A program made the position numbers and the translations under genes. A stretch of DNA of 35,074 nucleotides from Peptococcus niger (GTDB taxonomy: Bacteria; Bacillota; Peptococcia; Peptococcales; Peptococcaceae), in assembly GCF_900101835.1 (NCBI RefSeq), contig NZ_FNAF01000004.1, positions 1 to 35,074 on the forward strand. The letters run 5' to 3'. Below the pieces are notes generated by a model, which saw only the letters and a list, made by a program, of their open reading frames with translations, made no database searches and was not told the DNA's origin. Position 1 is the stretch's first letter, and each line of letters opens with the position of its first letter. This document shows positions 23,402-30,950 of this stretch, one piece after another.

Positions 23402-24946
23402 ATGGCGAACGATTATGATTTAAAAGCACCACAAATTTTACTGGATGACTTAATGGCCTTGCACAACGATGTGGTTGAAGAGGGGCGCGAAATCTTTGCC
23501 TCTTGGGAATATGCCATTGCACGCAAAGAATTCCGCCCCTGTGCCTTGAATATGGCCTATTATATGGCCCTGCGCCGTCGCAATGTGGTGGATATCCAGG
23601 AAGCCTTGTCCGCTTACGGCCTGTCATCTTTGGGCCGGGCTGAATCAAGGGTCATGCAAAACCTGGATGCCGTTGTCCAAACCCTTTCCATGGTGGCGGA
23701 TGGTTGCGGCCGGGAATTGAATTATGCAGAATTGACCGATCAATACCGGGGGCGGGAATACCTAGAAGCGCAAAGTCTGGAAATTTTCGGCGAAAAACCG
23801 CCGGGACGGGATACGCATATTATGGTGACCCTGCCGCCGGAGGCTGCTCAAGACGGTAAGTTTATCCGCCGATTGATTGAAGCGGGCACGACCTGTCTGC
23901 GGATTAATTGCGCTCATGATACGCCTGAAATGTGGCAGCAAATGATTGACCATGCCCGGAAGGCAGAGAAAGATACCGGCCGCCGGGTGAAAATCTGCAT
24001 GGACATTGCCGGACCGAAAACCCGGATTCGCCAGCTTTTAAGCCGGCGGCAGAATCCGGTGGTCCTGCCGGGCGACCGAATTTTCCTGACCGGACGACAA
24101 ATTTTAGAGAATTTTGCCGCTTGTGACCTGGTCATTTCCTGTACCCTACCGGAAATTATTCCCCACCTGATGGAAGGGGACCACATTTATATCGATGACG
24201 GGCGGGTCATCGGGCGCGTCGTTGAGCGCCAACGGGCCGGTGTCGTGGTGGAAATTGATAAGGTCTTGAAAGAAAAGGGTGTCCGTTTAAAAGCGGAAAA
24301 AGGCCTGAACTTCCCAGATGCCGACATACCGATTGATATCATTACGGACCAGGACCGCCAGGCCCTGGACTTCATCTGCCAACATGCCGATATGGTGGCG
24401 GTATCCTTTGTCAAAGATGCCCGTGACATTGTGCTGGTACAGGAAGAATTGGCAGAGCGGATGGGCGACCGGGCCGATGAAATGGCGGTCATCGCTAAAA
24501 TAGAAACGCTGGCAGGGGTCAATAACCTGCCTGAAATCATTGTCCAAGGGGCCGGGAAAAATCCCTTTGGCGTGATGATTGCACGTGGGGACTTAGCCGT
24601 TGAAGTGGGCTATATCCGCCTGGCAGAATTGCAGGAAGAAATCCTTTGGATTTGTGAAAGTGGTTCCATTCCCGTCATCTGGGCTACCCAGGTATTGGAA
24701 ACCATGGTCAAAAGCGGCATTCCGACACGGGCTGAGATGACCGATGCCGCCTCCAGTCGCCGTGCAGAATGTGTCATGATGAACAAGGGCCCGCATATTT
24801 TTGAAGCGGTGGAAACCTTAGCAGCGGTTCATGAACGGATGATGCACAATGTCAGCAAAAAAGCGGCCAAGCTGCGTGCCTTGAACATTGCCATTAAACT
24901 TTGGCCGGAATCGGATGAATTGGAGGAATCACGTGAAGGCTATTAA
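23402..24946 (+). CDS. Atypical pyruvate kinase with N-terminal helical domain and no C-terminal domain
   Basis: A 514-residue protein. Residues 1-125 form a helical region with ALNMAYYMALRRRNVVDIQEAL and AYGLSSLGRAESRVMQNLD, a pattern known from a pyruvate kinase-like branch in cyanobacteria and others. From about 137 a pyruvate kinase barrel follows: LRINCAH (166), MDIAGPKTRI (200), the B domain, catalytic lysine K366 with metal ligand E368 (VIAKIET), ARGDL (394-398) and WATQVLETM. The usual SGET segment is replaced by MMNKGP (459-464). The C-terminal allosteric domain is absent, so normal effector control is unlikely. It may convert phosphoenolpyruvate and ADP to pyruvate and ATP, or have changed role. 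The next gene overlaps its end. Confidence 0.8.
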   Translation: MANDYDLKAPQILLDDLMALHNDVVEEGREIFASWEYAIARKEFRPCALNMAYYMALRRRNVVDIQEALSAYGLSSLGRAESRVMQNLDAVVQTLSMVADGCGRELNYAELTDQYRGREYLEAQSLEIFGEKPPGRDTHIMVTLPPEAAQDGKFIRRLIEAGTTCLRINCAHDTPEMWQQMIDHARKAEKDTGRRVKICMDIAGPKTRIRQLLSRRQNPVVLPGDRIFLTGRQILENFAACDLVISCTLPEIIPHLMEGDHIYIDDGRVIGRVVERQRAGVVVEIDKVLKEKGVRLKAEKGLNFPDADIPIDIITDQDRQALDFICQHADMVAVSFVKDARDIVLVQEELAERMGDRADEMAVIAKIETLAGVNNLPEIIVQGAGKNPFGVMIARGDLAVEVGYIRLAELQEEILWICESGSIPVIWATQVLETMVKSGIPTRAEMTDAASSRRAECVMMNKGPHIFEAVETLAAVHERMMHNVSKKAAKLRALNIAIKLWPESDELEESREGY

Positions 24947-25406
24947 AGCACTGGAAGACTTGCTCCTGGCGGTACGCAACGAATCGCCGGATGATTTTGC
25001 AGATTTTTTCTACGCCACCGCCTATGACCTCGGCACCGATTTTGATGATGCAGAGGACTATTTTGCCTTTATGGATCCTGAACGGTTGAGCAAGCGGTTG
25101 GCCGATTTGGTTTCAGCCGGCATTGATGAAGGCTTTTTGGTTCAGGCAACCCTGGATCATATGGGACGCTGGCTGGCGGAGGAACCGCGCCGGTCGCGCA
25201 GGCAATGGCGCCGGAATGCGGCCCAGCTGGCCGATCCGTCACTACCGGAGCGGATGCGCGCCATGACCGCTGAGACCCAGGAGCGGCTTTTGGACACCGA
25301 CACGGAAAAACGTTGGCTGCAGCTGGCGGCACGCTTTGAAAAGGAGCGCGCAGCGCGCTTCCCGGCCCTCTTCTGGCTGGAATGGGAGGGCGATGGGGAT
25401 GCCTGA
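24933..25406 (+). CDS. Unknown acidic helical protein in the pyruvate kinase operon
   Basis: I do not recognise a family. A GTG at 24933, six bases after GGAGG, is the best start and overlaps the pyruvate kinase stop by 14 bases, so translation is probably coupled. This gives 157 residues; a longer ATG frame from 24888 lies deeper in the kinase and lacks a site. The N-terminal half is acidic (DDFADFFYATAYDLGTDFDDAEDY). The middle is a basic patch (RRSRRQWRRN) and the end is helical with tryptophans. No signal or membrane segment is seen. Its own end is overlapped by the iron-sulfur protein gene, which hints at a joint function. Confidence 0.65.
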   Translation: MKAIKALEDLLLAVRNESPDDFADFFYATAYDLGTDFDDAEDYFAFMDPERLSKRLADLVSAGIDEGFLVQATLDHMGRWLAEEPRRSRRQWRRNAAQLADPSLPERMRAMTAETQERLLDTDTEKRWLQLAARFEKERAARFPALFWLEWEGDGDA

Positions 25407-26127
25407 TCAACCGAAAGGCAAAATTGTTGTTCTGCCGGCTGGCCCCTATGAAGTCCATGGAGATATCCCTCTCTACAAAGAAGTTTTGCTTAAAAATGAC
25501 GATAAAAGCTACCGCTGGGACCATCGTGAACAGATCGACGTCCCTGGTGATCCCTATCGCTTGTGTCGCTGTGGCCGTACCACCCACCCGCCCTTTTGTG
25601 ACGGCAGTCATGCTGGAGGCGACAGACCTTTTAAGGGGGCCAACCGGGCGCCTTTTGACACGGTTGACGACCGGGCCGTTATTTTGGAAGGTGCCGGCGT
25701 CGATTTGCGTGATGACATTGATCTTTGCAGCTGGAGCCGGTTTTGCCATACCCCTCATGGGAAGGTGTGGGCCTTGCTCAAGGACACCGATGATCCGGAT
25801 ATTCGCGCCTGGGTGATTCGCGGCTGTAGTGAATGCCCGTCGGCGCGTCTGACCGCCATTGATAAGGCAACACAACTGCCGATTGAGCCGACCCTGCCGA
25901 TGGAAATTTCCGTGACGCAGGACCCGGCAGAAGGCATCTCCGGCCCCTTGGCGGTACGCGGGGGCATTCCCATTGAAACGGAAACCGGCGAGCGCTGGGA
26001 GGTCCGCAACCGGGTAACCCTATGCCGCTGCGGCGGGTCGCATAATGGGCCCTATTGTGATGCCCGGCATAAAACCATTGAATTTGATGACGGGAACTTG
26101 GCCGATTCCGGGGAAGGTGTGCAGTAA
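25399..26127 (+). CDS. CDGSH iron-sulfur protein with two CDGSH motifs and a divergent ferredoxin-like centre
   Basis: A 242-residue protein with three predicted iron-sulfur centres. The first CDGSH site has C56, C58, C67 and H71 (LCRCGRTTHPPFCDGSH). The second has C209, C211, C220 and H224, with DAR in place of DGS. Between them C110, C116, C143 and C146 (WVIRGCSECPSARL) fit a divergent single 4Fe-4S domain (Fer4_19 type). Each CDGSH site would hold a 2Fe-2S cluster with one histidine ligand. GGGAGGG lies eight bases before the ATG at 25399; two earlier ATG codons are worse placed. It overlaps the preceding gene by 8 bases. Likely role is electron transfer or cluster handling. Confidence 0.85.
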   Translation: MPDQPKGKIVVLPAGPYEVHGDIPLYKEVLLKNDDKSYRWDHREQIDVPGDPYRLCRCGRTTHPPFCDGSHAGGDRPFKGANRAPFDTVDDRAVILEGAGVDLRDDIDLCSWSRFCHTPHGKVWALLKDTDDPDIRAWVIRGCSECPSARLTAIDKATQLPIEPTLPMEISVTQDPAEGISGPLAVRGGIPIETETGERWEVRNRVTLCRCGGSHNGPYCDARHKTIEFDDGNLADSGEGVQ

Positions 26128-26130
26128 GCC

Positions 26131-26811
26131 GTGGCAAAAATAATAATCGTTGAAGATGACGCGGTGATTCGCACCCATATGGCAGAGGCCTTGCGGGCAG
26201 ATGGTCATCAGGTCGTCGACTGTGACGGGTCTGCCGATCCGGCTGCTTTTTGCAGCAAAGAAGCGGCTGACTTGCTGGTGATGGACATCGGTTTGTCCCA
26301 CAAAAACGGTCTCTACTGGTGTGAACAAATTCGCCGAAGGTCACAAGTCCCGATTTTAATCGTCTCGGCACGGCGGGAAGAGGTGGACTTGATTACCGGC
26401 ATGGCCATCGGGGCGGATGATTATTTGACCAAGCCTTTTGCCTTGTCGGTTTTTGTGGCCAAGGTCCAGGCCCTGCTTCGGCGGGCCTATGATTATCGCT
26501 GTGAGCGGGTTGAGTTAAGTGCAGCTGGGCTGGTTCTGCATCCGGAAGAGATGCAGGTCATGGGTCCGGAGGGGGAAGTGGCCCTGTCGGCAACAGAATC
26601 AGCCATTCTGGCTCAATTGATCCGTGCTGCCGGCGGGTTTGTCAGTCGGGAACGGCTGGCCTTAAACCTTTGGGACGACGCCTGCTTTATAGATGACAAT
26701 ACCCTATCGGTGAATGTCAGCCGGTTGCGGCGGAAGTTGGCCTCCATCGGCGCTGGCGGGGCCATTCAAACGAAAAAAGGATACGGCTATGGCATTAAGG
26801 AAGGGGTTTAG
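26131..26811 (+). CDS. bceR: OmpR/PhoB-type response regulator, BceR-like
   Basis: A 226-residue response regulator starting at GTG 26131, three bases after the CDGSH gene. The receiver domain has the acidic pair E8-D9-D10, phosphoacceptor D52 (LLVMDIGL), S79 and K101 (DDYLTKPF). The C-terminal winged helix ends SVNVSRLRRKLA...TKKGYGYGI. With the adjacent intramembrane-sensing kinase and the ABC transporter downstream it forms a Bce-type antimicrobial peptide detoxification module. The direct repeats at 27805-27836 are the likely operator. The ribosome site is weak and distant, so translation may depend on the upstream gene. Confidence 0.85.
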   Translation: MAKIIIVEDDAVIRTHMAEALRADGHQVVDCDGSADPAAFCSKEAADLLVMDIGLSHKNGLYWCEQIRRRSQVPILIVSARREEVDLITGMAIGADDYLTKPFALSVFVAKVQALLRRAYDYRCERVELSAAGLVLHPEEMQVMGPEGEVALSATESAILAQLIRAAGGFVSRERLALNLWDDACFIDDNTLSVNVSRLRRKLASIGAGGAIQTKKGYGYGIKEGV

Positions 26812-26812
26812 C

Positions 26813-27757
26813 ATGGGCAGACCAGGGCCATACCGCCTTCTGATAGGCGTTTGGCTGGCGGTGACGCTCATTTTCAGCGCCATGCTGGTCTTGCACCGGG
26901 TTGGTTTGCCAATGACACTTTATGCGGTGGCCTTGGCGACCCTGCCACTGGGGCTTGGCCTGTGGCGGTTGCGGGAGGGCAGCCGGCGGCAACTTACGGC
27001 GCTGACGGCCCGTGATGCTGCCAGGTGTCATGCCTTTTTTCCGGCAGCGCAGGCCAAGGAACTGGAGCAGATTCTCCTGGACCGGGCCAAGGCCTTACAG
27101 GGGCAGCACGACATCCAACGCTGCTTGAACGATGATTTTTCCCTTTGGGTGCATCAGGTCAAAACGCCTCTATCTGCCGCAACCCTTTTGGCGCGTGAAG
27201 CGGACCGGCCTTCATTGGCCCTCTTAAATGCCTTGGAAGCCATGCGGGCTTATGTGGACATGGCCTTGGTCCAGGTGGCCTTGAGTGACCAAGAAGCCCC
27301 TTTGGATTTGGCCCCCTGTCAGCTGGAGGACATTTTAAAAGAGGCGCTGCAGCGCACGGCGGGTTTATTTTTAGCCGGAAAGGTGCAGGTGACCCTAGAG
27401 CCCTTGCCGCTTGCAGTCCAGTCAGATGCCAGATTGTTGGCGGTGCTCTTTGAGCAAGTGCTCAGCAATGCCGCTAAATATACGCCCAAAGGACGGGTTT
27501 CTGTCTATAGCAAAGGGGCGGCCATCTATATTCAAGACACAGGCATGGGCATTGCCGCCGATGAATTGCCCCGCATTTTTCAGCGGGGATATGCCGGTAG
27601 CCGGGGGCGCTTGGATGAACGTGCATCAGGGATGGGCTTGTATGTGGCCCAGCGCATTGCTGACCGCTTGGATTTGAAGCTGGACATTCGCTCAGACCTT
27701 GGCGTGGGCACCACCGTTCAAGTGACTTTTCCGACCTACAGCCTTATAAGAGAATAG
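26813..27757 (+). CDS. bceS: Intramembrane-sensing histidine kinase, BceS-like
   Basis: A 314-residue sensor kinase with two closely spaced membrane helices (about 8-27 and 33-52) and almost no extracellular loop, the hallmark of intramembrane-sensing kinases that read the state of a BceAB transporter. The phosphoacceptor is H114 in FSLWVHQVKTPLSA. The ATPase has FEQVLSNAAKYT, QDTGMGI and ASGMGLYVAQRIAD. AGGGG is six bases before the ATG at 26813, one base after the regulator stop; a longer frame reaching back to 26714 lies inside the regulator gene. A terminator follows directly, so the transporter genes are separately transcribed. Confidence 0.88.
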   Translation: MGRPGPYRLLIGVWLAVTLIFSAMLVLHRVGLPMTLYAVALATLPLGLGLWRLREGSRRQLTALTARDAARCHAFFPAAQAKELEQILLDRAKALQGQHDIQRCLNDDFSLWVHQVKTPLSAATLLAREADRPSLALLNALEAMRAYVDMALVQVALSDQEAPLDLAPCQLEDILKEALQRTAGLFLAGKVQVTLEPLPLAVQSDARLLAVLFEQVLSNAAKYTPKGRVSVYSKGAAIYIQDTGMGIAADELPRIFQRGYAGSRGRLDERASGMGLYVAQRIADRLDLKLDIRSDLGVGTTVQVTFPTYSLIRE

Positions 27758-27759
27758 GC

Positions 27760-27794
27760 AAGCGTTGCTGAAAGCGTTTCAGCAACGCTTTTTT
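27760..27794 (+). terminator. Terminator of the regulator-kinase operon
   Basis: AAGCGTTGCTGAAA (27760-27773), loop GCG, TTTCAGCAACGCTT (27777-27790), then T to 27794. A perfect 14-bp stem starting two bases past the kinase stop codon. Confidence 0.95.
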
Positions 27795-27836
27795 CTTACA
27801 AAATTGTAAGGTGAAAGAGGGAAACTGTAAGGTTAA
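27795..27836 (+). promoter_or_regulatory. Likely BceR operator
   Basis: CTTACA-N4-TGTAAG (27795-27810) is an inverted repeat of the TTACA-N4-TGTAA type known for BceR-like regulators. A direct repeat, TGTAAGGTGAA (27805-27815) and TGTAAGGTTAA (27826-27836), has a 21-base period, two helical turns. It stands between the terminator of the kinase gene and the transporter genes. Confidence 0.7.
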
Positions 27837-27891
27837 AATAAAGCAGGATCATGGGCATTTTGTTATCCTAAGCCTGTAAGGAGGAGATGAC

Positions 27892-28659
27892 ATGACGTTA
27901 TTACAGGTTCATCACTTGGGCAAAGTATATCGCGGTGGCCCGACCAGTCCGGCCCATCGGGTGCTCCAGGACCTTAATTTTTCCCTGGATAAGGGCGAAT
28001 TTGTCGCCATCATGGGGGAGAGCGGGTCCGGTAAGACGACCTTGCTCAATATTATTGCCACGTTGACCGATTTTGATGAAGGCGAGGTCCAGTTAAACGG
28101 AAAATCCTATCGTACCATTCCCACTGCCGATAAAGCACGATTTCGGCGAGAAAAAATGGGCTTTGTCTTTCAACAATTTAACCTGCTGGAGACCTTCACT
28201 GTGCGGGACAATATCCTCTTGCCCCTGGTTTTGTCCGGGCTGAGGCCACAAGAAATGCCGGCCCGCCTTTCGCCTCTTGCTGAGCTGATGGGTGTGGACA
28301 AGTTATTGGACCGGTATCCGGATGAAATCTCCGGTGGTCAGTGCCAACGGGTGGCTGTTGCCCGGGCCCTAATAACCCAGCCGGACTTGATTTTGGCCGA
28401 CGAACCGACCGGCGCCCTGGATTCAAAAACGGCTGCAGCCTTGTTGGACGCTTTTGCCGACCTTAACCGGCAGGGGGAAACAATTTTTATGGTAACCCAT
28501 TCCGCCTTGGCGGCTGCCTATGCGACCCGGGTCCTGTTTTTGCGCGACGGCAGCATTTATCATGAGCTCTACCGGGGAGATCTTTCGCGCCCAGTCTTTC
28601 GTGAGCGGATCATGGATACGCTGCAGCTCATCTTAAAAGGTGGTGAGCGACATTTTTAG
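27892..28659 (+). CDS. bceA: ABC transporter ATPase, BceA-like
   Basis: A 255-residue ABC ATPase of the MacB/BceA group. Walker A is GESGSGKTTLL, the Q-loop FVFQQFNLLE, the signature ISGGQCQRVAVARAL, Walker B LILADEPTGALDS, and the switch histidine lies in MVTHS. It would power the BceB-type permease that frees lipid-cycle targets from peptide antibiotics such as bacitracin. GGAGGAG precedes the ATG. The coding end overlaps the permease start by about 20 bases, showing translational coupling. Confidence 0.92.
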   Translation: MTLLQVHHLGKVYRGGPTSPAHRVLQDLNFSLDKGEFVAIMGESGSGKTTLLNIIATLTDFDEGEVQLNGKSYRTIPTADKARFRREKMGFVFQQFNLLETFTVRDNILLPLVLSGLRPQEMPARLSPLAELMGVDKLLDRYPDEISGGQCQRVAVARALITQPDLILADEPTGALDSKTAAALLDAFADLNRQGETIFMVTHSALAAAYATRVLFLRDGSIYHELYRGDLSRPVFRERIMDTLQLILKGGERHF

Positions 28660-30673
28660 ACGACTCTATTGGCCCATGGCCTGTGCCAGCTTTAAGGCAA
28701 ATCGACGGATTTGGCAGCCCTTTGTTATTGCGGTGGCCGTCATGTTGGCGCTTTTTACGGTGATTTGCAATGTTTCTCAAACAGACTATATCAGCCACTT
28801 GCCGCCGGCAAAAGTCGTTATGGATTACGGACGCTGGATTTCAGCCTTTTTTAGCCTGGTTTTTGTCCTCTATGGGACCAGCTTTGTTAAGCGGATGCTG
28901 CAGAAGGAAATGGCCCTGTATGCCATGCTTGGCTTGGAGCGGCGGCATCTGCGGCGCTTGCTCTTGGTTATGCAGGGTGTTTTTTCACTCCTTGCCGGGG
29001 GGATGGGGCTAGCCCTTGGATACGGGTTAAGCCTATTTTTCCTGCTTTTTTTGACCCGGCTGATGGGCCTGGAGCACCTGGCCTTAAACTTAACGGCACA
29101 AGGATTTTTGGAAACGGTGGCCATCATTGCCGGAATCTTTCTCTTGGATACCCTGTTTGCAGTGGTTGGCGCAGGTCGGCCGCCGAAACAACGTACTTTT
29201 TTGAAGCGCCACCCTCGTGCCTCTAAAGGGTTTACCGCCGGACAGAGCCTCTTAGCCCTGGGCTGTTTGGGCAGCGGTTATTGGCTGTCTTTGACCGTAA
29301 GCGGCGGATATGAGGCCATTAAAACCTTTTTTATTGCCGTCGTCCTGGTCATGATTGGCACCTGGCTTTTGTTTAGCGGCTTGCTCGTCCTCATCCTGGA
29401 AGGGTTGCAAAAGCGCAAGGGCTTTTATTATCGCCGGGTCCCCTTTATCACCATCGGTGGTTTATTGCCCCGGGTCCGGCAGCACGGTGTAGGCTTGGCC
29501 AGTGTGGCGATTTTGCTCACCATGGCCATTGTCAGCATCAGTTTTACGGCCACCATGTATAAAGAACCGGATGTGCAGTACCGGATGCCCTATGATTATC
29601 AACTGAGGTATATGGGGAAGGTAGATCAAAACCAATCTATCGACGCTGCCCTTGACCTCTTAAATGATGTGACCGGGCGGAGTCAGAAAGCCATCAAGTC
29701 TTTTTCTAAAGAAAACGGTTTTGCCGTGAAAGAAATGCAAACAAAACGGTCTTATTCTGCTTTTGTGACCCTAAAGGGACGGCAAATGAATTTCAGCGAC
29801 CGGAATGGGTCGCAAGACGGGGCCTTTTTTGCCGAATTTTTATCGGCAGAAGATTGCCCAAGGGCCAAACCGGCAGCCGGCGAAGTCCTGGTCTTGAGCG
29901 ATAAGCCTTCTCAATCGGCAGCGGAAATGGCCTTCGGTAAGCAAAAATTTCAGCGGGTCATGCCATCGGCGGCAGAGAAAAAAGAACTTTTGCAGGCCCT
30001 CTACGGCAGTCAAGCCAAGGCAAGCCAGGAAATGAGGCCGACCCTCATCTTTGCCGATGACCGCGCCCTTTTGTCTGCCCTAACCGGCCTGCGGGCGGCC
30101 AATCCATCCGGCCTTATCTCAATGAATGCGACCCTCGACTGGTCCGTCCAGCCCCAGGGCAATAAGGAGGACTATCTCCTGCCCATTCAAAGGGCCTTGA
30201 AGGCCATTACCGCACCGGGCATCGAAGTGCAGTTCGTCAATTCTAAGAGGAATCTCTTGGCGGAATTTTTACAATTTAAGGGATCTATTTTGTTTATCGG
30301 TATCTTACTGGGCCTGGTATTTATGACCGGGGTTGTCTTGGTGACATTTTTTAAACAAATTTCCGAAGCCCTGGCAGATCGAAAGCGGTACCGCACCATG
30401 CAGGACATCGGTATGGACGACGCCATGATTCATCAGGTTTTTGCGCGACAGGTCTTTACCCTCTTTGCCCTGCCCTTGGGCGTTGCCTTCATACACGCCC
30501 TTGCCGCCTACCCGATGATCAACTTGATCTTGCAGTTTATCGGCTTCAACACAGCCAACAGTTATTTTCTAGTCATTTTGCCGGTCTTGCTCGGCGCTGC
30601 CCTGGCTTATGGCATCGCCTACCAACTGATTACCCGCACCTATGAAAATATTTTGAAAGGGTCTGCCATGTAA
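28640..30673 (+). CDS. bceB: ABC transporter permease, BceB-like (FtsX fold)
   Basis: A 677-residue permease with FtsX-like membrane regions at both ends and a large outer domain (about 315-555) before the last three helices, as in BceB proteins, which use this domain to sense the drug. The start region (RRLYWPMACASFKANRRIWQPF) fits an N-terminal amphipathic segment before helix 1. GTG 28640 or 28643 are both possible, with AAAAGG very close; an ATG at 28676 would cut this segment. With the ATPase it makes the transporter that both detoxifies and signals to the kinase. Confidence 0.87.
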   Translation: MVSDIFRRLYWPMACASFKANRRIWQPFVIAVAVMLALFTVICNVSQTDYISHLPPAKVVMDYGRWISAFFSLVFVLYGTSFVKRMLQKEMALYAMLGLERRHLRRLLLVMQGVFSLLAGGMGLALGYGLSLFFLLFLTRLMGLEHLALNLTAQGFLETVAIIAGIFLLDTLFAVVGAGRPPKQRTFLKRHPRASKGFTAGQSLLALGCLGSGYWLSLTVSGGYEAIKTFFIAVVLVMIGTWLLFSGLLVLILEGLQKRKGFYYRRVPFITIGGLLPRVRQHGVGLASVAILLTMAIVSISFTATMYKEPDVQYRMPYDYQLRYMGKVDQNQSIDAALDLLNDVTGRSQKAIKSFSKENGFAVKEMQTKRSYSAFVTLKGRQMNFSDRNGSQDGAFFAEFLSAEDCPRAKPAAGEVLVLSDKPSQSAAEMAFGKQKFQRVMPSAAEKKELLQALYGSQAKASQEMRPTLIFADDRALLSALTGLRAANPSGLISMNATLDWSVQPQGNKEDYLLPIQRALKAITAPGIEVQFVNSKRNLLAEFLQFKGSILFIGILLGLVFMTGVVLVTFFKQISEALADRKRYRTMQDIGMDDAMIHQVFARQVFTLFALPLGVAFIHALAAYPMINLILQFIGFNTANSYFLVILPVLLGAALAYGIAYQLITRTYENILKGSAM

Positions 30674-30692
30674 ATAGGCCCTCTTGGCAGGC

Positions 30693-30734
30693 GCTCTGCT
30701 CCGGTTCCTACAAGCAGCTAGGACAGGGCAGAGC
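30693..30734 (+). terminator. Hairpin after the BceAB genes
   Basis: GCTCTGC (30693-30699) pairs with GCAGAGC (30728-30734), with an inner TCCTA/TAGGA stem. It lies 20 bases past the permease stop; only a short T-poor tail follows, so it may be a weak terminator or an RNA end. Confidence 0.45.
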
Positions 30735-30760
30735 TTTGTCATTTAAAGGAGGGGCTTGTG

Positions 30761-30862
30761 ATGGGCCCTGTCATACCATGGCTTGCCGGGCTAGAAAATG
30801 GACAGGTGGAACAAAGGCTTACAATATCCAGGAAAAGCTCGGTCATTTTCAACGCTTTTTGA
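30761..30862 (+). CDS. Possible 33-residue small protein
   Basis: An ATG at 30761 stands seven bases after a full AAGGAGGGG ribosome site. The frame gives MGPVIPWLAGLENGQVEQ and ends FNAF, 33 residues. No family is recognised, and a short hydrophobic start is the only feature. It might be a true small gene, a leader peptide for the CoA-transferase gene 88 bases on, or chance. Confidence 0.3.
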   Translation: MGPVIPWLAGLENGQVEQRLTISRKSSVIFNAF

Positions 30863-30950
30863 ATTTACAGTTGGCTGTTTTGGCGGAATAGGGTAAAATA
30901 AGGGCATGGAAATTATTGAAAAATTTCAAAATAAAATTGGAGGCAGGGAT

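Noticed and set aside
25069-25875. A 268-codon antisense frame over the unknown and CDGSH genes
   Set aside because: The plus-strand genes have ribosome sites, overlaps and cysteine motifs; the antisense product is low-complexity Ala/Pro/Arg-rich.
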